A stretch of DNA of 64,000 nucleotides from Oligoflexus sp. (GTDB taxonomy: Bacteria > Bdellovibrionota_B > Oligoflexia > Oligoflexales > Oligoflexaceae): contig NZ_DASTAT010000071.1 in assembly GCF_035712445.1 (NCBI RefSeq), positions 62,001 through 126,000 of the forward strand, given 5' to 3'. The notes beneath the pieces were generated by a model. That model was not told the origin of the DNA, searched no databases, and saw nothing but the letters and a program-made list of their open reading frames with translations. The translations under genes were made by a program, and so were the position numbers. This document shows positions 59,387 through 64,000 of this stretch, in pieces; position 1 is the stretch's first letter, and the number at the start of each line of letters is the position of its first letter.

Positions 59387-60335
59387 CGTCGTCAAAACCT
59401 TTCGCATCAAAGCGGGCGCCGACGCGCGGCTGCTCCTCTGGTGCAGTCGGTTCGTCGCCTTGCATTTCAAGCTGCTCTCTTACCTGAAAATTGACTTTGA
59501 TGTCAGCAAAATCGCCCTCGTCGGCGCTTTCAACCAGTCCCTCTGACACGGTCGGAGCGTCCGACTCAGGATCATCCATGAATTCATCGACATCGACCTC
59601 CTCACCCAGATCGAGGCGGTTCTCCGCTTCGGCCATGGTTTCGGGTGCGGGCTGGAACGCGGAAAGCGGCGGCAGATCATCGAGGCTATTGATGCGGAAA
59701 ACCCGCAGAAATTCAGGGCTGGTGCCAAACATCATCGGCCGGCCTGAATCCTCTTTGCGGCCCACGCAGCTGATCAGCTCGCGATCGAGAAGGTTTTTGA
59801 TGATACTGCCCGCATCGACGCCGCGGATCGCTTCGATATCCGCGCGCGTCACGGGTTGCCGATAGGCAATGATGGAAAGAGTTTCCAAAGCCGCACGCGA
59901 CAAAGGTCTTTGCCTTTGCGAAAACATGCGCTCCATCAAAGGCGCGGCGGCAGGAACGGTGCGGAATTGAAAGCCGACGCCCTTGTCATGTTCCAGACGA
60001 AAACCGCCGTTGCGTTCGCGATAAAGGCGCAAAAGGTTTTGAATCACGCGCTCGATTTCCGCCGTGTCTCCCGGATTGCCGTCTTCATCCGCAAGGATTT
60101 CTGAGATATCCGTGACCGAAAGCGGTTTCGGAGCTGCAAAGAGTATGGCTTCGACCTGACCTTCCAGGGTCAGAGCCTCGTCCCAACGCATGAGCCCATC
60201 CTTCGATTCCCCGCCGGGATTGGCGTCCAGGATCAGCTCAGGCGCATCGGATGCCGCGGCGCTTTCCTGGTCGTCCGCATTATCCTCGGGGAAGTCCTCG
60301 TCTTCAAAAAGACTCTCGGGCTTCGGATCATCCAT
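59244..60335 (-). CDS. scpB: Segregation and condensation protein B
   Basis: ScpB joins ScpA and SMC in chromosome condensation. The two winged-helix domains are visible at residues ~60-225: LTLEGQVEAILFAAPKPLSV, RPLSRAALETLSIIAYRQPV, TRADIEAIRGVDAGSIIKNL and MFGTSPEFLRVFRINSLDDL. They are preceded by a ~45-residue acidic leader and followed by a long acidic, low-complexity tail (~residues 235-363) absent from standard ScpB. The last 143 bases overlap rluB. I use ATG 60335, with GGAG seven bases upstream. The long tail is unusual and partly forced by the overlap. Confidence 0.9.
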   Translation of the reverse strand: MDDPKPESLFEDEDFPEDNADDQESAAASDAPELILDANPGGESKDGLMRWDEALTLEGQVEAILFAAPKPLSVTDISEILADEDGNPGDTAEIERVIQNLLRLYRERNGGFRLEHDKGVGFQFRTVPAAAPLMERMFSQRQRPLSRAALETLSIIAYRQPVTRADIEAIRGVDAGSIIKNLLDRELISCVGRKEDSGRPMMFGTSPEFLRVFRINSLDDLPPLSAFQPAPETMAEAENRLDLGEEVDVDEFMDDPESDAPTVSEGLVESADEGDFADIKVNFQVREQLEMQGDEPTAPEEQPRVGARFDAKGFDDDEPGQVDPDTEVAFPAGTGLAPRGGEDADGGENLDQRQDRERTRDED

Positions 60336-60337
60336 GC

Positions 60338-61156
60338 TCATACTCCATCCATTTCAGGCGGTTCTGCCAAACGAGGGCGGTCCACGCCTTTCACCTGCAA
60401 AGGCAGCTGATTGGCGTCGAGATCGCTGCGATAAAGCCAGAGAGGTCCGTTCAACTCCTCCTGGTAGATCTTCACCGTCTGGGCCTTGGCCAGCTCCAGC
60501 GTGGCCAGGATATAAACGACCAGTTCATAGCGCGACTGGAAGGTTTTGTAAAAGCCCTGGAACAGCGCAAAATTTACGTTACTGATGATGCGACCCAGCT
60601 CGATGATTTTCTCCTCGACCGTCACCTGGTGCATCTTCGCTTCGTGACGCGCGGCTGGCTTGCGTTCGGCCAGATCGCGCAGCATCTGTTCATACAGCAC
60701 GATGAGCGAGGTCGGATCCCCAACCAAAGGCGCTTCAATGCTTTCATAAAGCGGTGTCAGTCGTTGCCATTCCATCGACGAACGGATCTGCACGCCGAAC
60801 TGCGGTTTGACCGACAGATATTCGGCAACTTTTTTAAAGGTTTCGTACTGAAGGAGGCGCTCCTGCAGGTTGTAGCGCGGGTCGTCCTCGTTCAGAAGGC
60901 CGGCTTCATCCTGACTTTCCTGGCCGGGCAGCAGCATCTTCGTTTTGATTTCGATCAGGGTCGCGGCCATTTCGATAAATTCGCCGGCATCAGCCAAGTC
61001 ATCGTAGCGCAGGATCCGCAGATACGCGAGGTACTGCTGGGTGAGCTTGAAGATATCAATGTTGAAAATGTCGATTTCGTTCACCCGGATCAGGTGCAAA
61101 AGAAGATCGAGAGGCCCCTCGAATTGCTCAAGTTTTAGGTAATACTGCGTCGTCAT
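60338..61156 (-). CDS. scpA: Segregation and condensation protein A
   Basis: ScpA is the kleisin subunit bridging the SMC heads. The N-terminal part has EQFEGPLDLLLHLIRVNEID, typical of ScpA, with IFNIDIFKLTQQYLAYLRIL and the helix MAATLIEIKTKMLLPGQESQ. The C-terminal winged helix lies near QGFYKTFQSRYELVVYILAT. The protein is 272 residues from ATG 61156. The stop precedes scpB by two bases, so they are one operon with rluB; smc is not in the window. Confidence 0.93.
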   Translation of the reverse strand: MTTQYYLKLEQFEGPLDLLLHLIRVNEIDIFNIDIFKLTQQYLAYLRILRYDDLADAGEFIEMAATLIEIKTKMLLPGQESQDEAGLLNEDDPRYNLQERLLQYETFKKVAEYLSVKPQFGVQIRSSMEWQRLTPLYESIEAPLVGDPTSLIVLYEQMLRDLAERKPAARHEAKMHQVTVEEKIIELGRIISNVNFALFQGFYKTFQSRYELVVYILATLELAKAQTVKIYQEELNGPLWLYRSDLDANQLPLQVKGVDRPRLAEPPEMDGV

Positions 61157-61324
61157 GCCCTGAGTCCCTGGCGCTTTCGTTGAGCCGGTTCTAAACAATC
61201 TGGAGATTCTAGCGAAAAGCTGGGACTTTGGATAGCACGTGGTGGGGACCCATCCTGGGCCCCATTTGGGCGTTTACAGCGGACGCCTGGACTGGCATAA
61301 GCTGCAGATCCGGGAGGATGACGC

Positions 61325-63352
61325 ATGGAAACCCTGAAAAATAATCTGCCCCTGGCCACGGACGCTTTGAAAGCCACCTATGGAACAGCGGCTTTGCTCC
61401 CTATTGAGTTTTTCAAACTGCATGCGGACGAACTGCGAAATCTGATCGCGGGTCCTGTGGCGCGAACCTTTCTGTCGAGCGGCACGACGCGCGCGGACCG
61501 TTCGCAGAGCCATTTTTCAAAAGCCGGTTTGGAAAACTATAGACGCCTTTCGGTGGCGGCGTTTCAGGATATTTTGCGGCATTTTTTTACGGACATCCAT
61601 GCGGTTTCTGGTTTGAGCCTGATACCCAGCGTGAAGGAATGGCCTGATTCAAGCCTTGCGCAGATGGTCGCGTGGATTGGTGATGAGCATCGGCTTGAAT
61701 ATTGGGACGGAACCGGACCTGTTCCAGAAAAGCCAATCTGGATCTTTGGTACAGCTTTTCATTTTGTGAATCTTGCGGATGATGGTGTGCGCCTCCGTTT
61801 ACCGGAAGGCAGCGTCGTGATTGAAACGGGTGGAACCAAGGGCCGCTCGCGTTCGGTCACGCGTGAGGAACTTTACACTTTAATTTCCGAGCATCTGGGT
61901 GTCCCGCGCAATCGCATCATCAGTGAATATGGAATGTGCGAGCTGGCCACGCAGGCTTATGATTACGTCGCCGAGCCTGATGGTCCCGAGCTGACCCTCG
62001 ATGAACGCTGGTTCCGTTTTCCATCTTCGATCGCTGTCTCGGTTTATGATCGACTGAGTCATGCCCAGGCGTCCGGTGAAGGGACTCTTGTGGTGCATGA
62101 TGCCTGGCGCCTTGATTATCCCTTTCCCATTCGAACGGAGGATATGGCCCGAGTGCGTGCGGATGGGGCCTTTCAACTTTTGGGGCGGGTTCCCATGAGC
62201 CCTTTGAAGGGTTGCTCGATGCTCGCGGAGCAGATTGCGGGGGAACGAACCCTGCCGATGGCATCGGGTCCCTCGGGTCGCACGATGAAGGATCCCATTT
62301 CGAAAACACGGGCGGCAGCTGTTCATGCGATCGCGCATGATCTTCGCAGTGATCCTGAATTCTGGGCTCTCTGGAAGACCGAACTTCATCACACCAAGGC
62401 TGCGGAATGGTTGCGCGAGGATCTTGCTTACAGTCTGCCAGCCACAGTTGATGAGTGGATCAGCGCGGCTGAGGTCGCACGCGGCTCGGCCTGCCCTGCG
62501 CGCTGGCTGATCATTCCTCCAGAGTCTCATAACTTTGCCTGGCTTTATCCCATCCTCCTCGGGACCGTGCTTGGACTTGAGCTGCATCTTCGCGCACGCC
62601 CTGATGATCCGCTGGTGCTTTGGATGCAAAAGCGGCTTGCGCCTTTGGGTGGTTTTACGAGCTGGGCCGCGCCGCAGCGCATCGGTGTGGATCCGATGCC
62701 CGATGTGGACGCTGTCCTTCTTTATGGTTCCGATGAAACCATTGCCGCTGTTCAGGCCGTGTGCCCTGTTCCGATTCACGGTTTTGGCAGCTCACTTACG
62801 GTTTCCCTCATACATAAAAAAGGCGGAATCATCGGCCTTTGGAAGGACGCCTTCAGTCTTTTGCAGAAGGGCTGCATGTCGAGTCGTGTACTCTTCGTGC
62901 TGGAGGACCCTGAGGCTTCAGAGTTTCAAGAAGGATTTCTACGCAGTCTCCAGGAGGCGACGCAGCCGATTGGCCCCTTGCCCCTTGGAATGGATCTGGC
63001 TTTGGAACATGCTGCCTTTGGACTACGCTGTGAGGGCCGCATGGTCCCGCCCCGGCCCTGCGAAGGCGCGCCACTGCTCTTGATTCAAACGTTTGATCCC
63101 AAGAAAAATTTACAGTCCGTCTTGCTGGATCGCGCCATGAGCCTTAGTCTTGTTCTGGTCCCAAAAAATCTTTGGGCGGACTTCGCTGAATGGTTGCCGG
63201 CCCAGAAAAACCTTCATAAGATCGCGGTTCACGGTCAGACCCTGCCTTGGGCACTTGATGACCGCCGCTTCGAAATTGTGGAAGCGGGGCTGGCCAATGC
63301 TCCGAATTGGGATGGACGGCATCAAAATCGTCCCCTCTTCACTCTGAGGTGA
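61325..63352 (+). CDS. LuxE-LuxC fusion: acyl-protein synthetase joined to fatty acyl reductase
   Basis: In bioluminescent bacteria LuxE activates a fatty acid with ATP and passes it to LuxC, which reduces it to the aldehyde. Here both lie in one 675-residue chain. Residues ~20-310 are LuxE: LLPIEFFKLH, the SSGTT motif at 51-55, VIETGGTKGRSRS, ISEYGMCELATQAYD and the acyl-accepting GCS near its end (Cys297). Residues ~380-600 are LuxC: PPESHNFAWLYPILLGTVLG, LLYGSDETIAAVQ, and the nucleophile in LLQKGCMSSRVLFV (Cys517). No luxAB is in view. The product is probably a fatty aldehyde for a lipid or wax. It starts METLKNN and has GGAGG upstream. Confidence 0.85.
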   Translation: METLKNNLPLATDALKATYGTAALLPIEFFKLHADELRNLIAGPVARTFLSSGTTRADRSQSHFSKAGLENYRRLSVAAFQDILRHFFTDIHAVSGLSLIPSVKEWPDSSLAQMVAWIGDEHRLEYWDGTGPVPEKPIWIFGTAFHFVNLADDGVRLRLPEGSVVIETGGTKGRSRSVTREELYTLISEHLGVPRNRIISEYGMCELATQAYDYVAEPDGPELTLDERWFRFPSSIAVSVYDRLSHAQASGEGTLVVHDAWRLDYPFPIRTEDMARVRADGAFQLLGRVPMSPLKGCSMLAEQIAGERTLPMASGPSGRTMKDPISKTRAAAVHAIAHDLRSDPEFWALWKTELHHTKAAEWLREDLAYSLPATVDEWISAAEVARGSACPARWLIIPPESHNFAWLYPILLGTVLGLELHLRARPDDPLVLWMQKRLAPLGGFTSWAAPQRIGVDPMPDVDAVLLYGSDETIAAVQAVCPVPIHGFGSSLTVSLIHKKGGIIGLWKDAFSLLQKGCMSSRVLFVLEDPEASEFQEGFLRSLQEATQPIGPLPLGMDLALEHAAFGLRCEGRMVPPRPCEGAPLLLIQTFDPKKNLQSVLLDRAMSLSLVLVPKNLWADFAEWLPAQKNLHKIAVHGQTLPWALDDRRFEIVEAGLANAPNWDGRHQNRPLFTLR

Positions 63353-63435
63353 AGAATCGGGGACGGAACAGTATAATAGAACAACTTGGGGATACCGGTG
63401 TTTTCCCTGCTACGAAGCACGAGGACTGGAACGTT

Positions 63436-64000
63436 ATGAAAAGATGGGGTCTGACTTTGTTCGCAGCGGGAAGCCTGGGCCTTGGTGGCCAGGGTTTCGC
63501 ACATCCGGCCGAGTATTCACCGATTCTGGCGCGCGCCTATATCAAATCCGGGGCTATCAATCCCGAAAACAGCCGCGAGTTTCGCCTTGATGAAGCCGAG
63601 CAGGAAGTCGAAGTCGGCAAATTCTGTAAGCAGCTCGGTCTGCAGTTTCGGAAGTTCGGCTGGGAATCCGATCCCTGCGGCGCTGTGAAATGGCAGGCGA
63701 GCATTCAGACTGTGGAAAAACGTCCTTTGCTCTATGCGTCCTTTGGCAAGGGCAAGGATGTGACACTGCTGCTCAGCGCTGTTCATCCGAACGAAGTTAC
63801 GCCCGTACCCATGGGCTTTCGCCTGGCGCGGCATCTTATGGAAAATCCGGAACTGATCAAACCCGATCAGAAGGTTGTGATTGCGCCGCTGATCAATCCG
63901 GATGGATTTTTCTCCGAAAAGCCCATTCGCACGAATGCGCGCGGCGTCGATCCCAATCGCAATTTCTTCACGCTCGATTGGTATGAAAAATCCCTGAGCT
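63436..64000 (+). CDS. M14-type zinc carboxypeptidase (partial, cut by window end)
   Basis: The reading frame is open to the window end, so at least 188 residues are seen. A signal peptide (MKRWGLTLFAAGSLGLGGQG, then FA) marks export. The zinc-binding HPNE stands in LLSAVHPNEVTPVPMGFRLA, like the HxxE motif of M14 peptidases, and the substrate-binding arginine and asparagine in NARGVDPNRNFF match the family 'N-RGVDLNRNF'. Members such as MpaA trim cell-wall peptides; this is the likeliest role. The ATG at 63436 follows GAGGA. The catalytic C-terminal part is outside the window. Confidence 0.85.
   Translation, partial: MKRWGLTLFAAGSLGLGGQGFAHPAEYSPILARAYIKSGAINPENSREFRLDEAEQEVEVGKFCKQLGLQFRKFGWESDPCGAVKWQASIQTVEKRPLLYASFGKGKDVTLLLSAVHPNEVTPVPMGFRLARHLMENPELIKPDQKVVIAPLINPDGFFSEKPIRTNARGVDPNRNFFTLDWYEKSLS

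Noticed and set aside
57719..59494. 591-residue open frame on the plus strand
   Set aside because: Antisense of the FAH-family and rluB genes; composition rich in Arg/His/Gln as expected for a shadow frame.

Overview
The window looks like ordinary chromosome from a Gram-negative bacterium, probably of the Bdellovibrionota / Oligoflexia type. That placement is inference. It rests on lipid A synthesis (lpxC), several lipoproteins and beta-barrel proteins, many TPR and response-regulator proteins, an RNase Y-like HD protein beside proteobacterial-type housekeeping genes, and the mix of house genes. No phage, insertion sequence or CRISPR array is visible. Almost all of the sequence is coding, and starts are well supported by GGAG/GAGG-type ribosome binding sites, often with GTG or TTG starts.

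Layout. 0-7.9 kb: an orphan winged-helix regulator, lipoproteins, a TPR lipoprotein with duplicated 3' end, a conserved unknown gene pair, an AraC regulator, an HtpX-like protein whose HExxH motif is broken, and the frameshifted remains of a sensor kinase. 7.9-18.6 kb: gltA; a tight def-rpe-hutH-secreted protein-rhomboid group; lon with a terminator that overlaps the next gene's ribosome binding site; grpE followed by an orphan DnaJ C-terminal-like protein; a divergent Fis-type regulator. 18.7-23.1 kb: a translation/replication cluster (prs-rplY-pth-rpsF-rplI-dnaB) that lacks rpsR, with tRNA-Gln upstream. 23.2-29.1 kb: ClpB-like disaggregase, DUF1844 protein, tRNA-Leu, a non-coding region with DnaA boxes and a large inverted repeat, rpmI-rplT without infC, and an inositol-monophosphatase. 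29.3-39.9 kb: RNase Y-like protein with a degenerate KH loop, TPR proteins, a receiver-TPR fusion, a uracil-DNA-glycosylase-like protein without active site, dnaK, a zinc-ribbon membrane protein, a minimal ComEC, and lpxC.

40.1-48.5 kb: a lipid-flavoured accessory block. It holds a crotonase-domain protein overlapping a ketoacyl-synthase/thiolase-like protein, a TPR protein, a TetR regulator, and divergently an OmpP1/FadL/PorV-like outer membrane protein, a second barrel and a large lipoprotein. 48.5-51 kb: recN and three tRNA genes (Thr, Glu, Lys). 51-57.6 kb: an RGG-R3H RNA-binding protein translationally coupled to an SDR, an oxidoreductase, two lipoprotein hydrolases, and a small AT-rich two-gene module with an operator palindrome that resembles a toxin-antitoxin or regulator pair. 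57.6-64 kb: FAH-family hydrolase, scpA-scpB-rluB (with a 143-base scpB/rluB overlap), a single-polypeptide LuxE-LuxC fusion, and a metallocarboxypeptidase cut by the window end.

The most striking items are the LuxE-LuxC fusion with both acyl-accepting cysteines present, the crotonase/KAS-like pair, the decayed or repurposed enzymes (HtpX-like, RNase Y-like, UDG-like), the orphan DnaJ C-terminal domain beside grpE, and the DnaA-box/inverted-repeat intergenic region near 26.5 kb.
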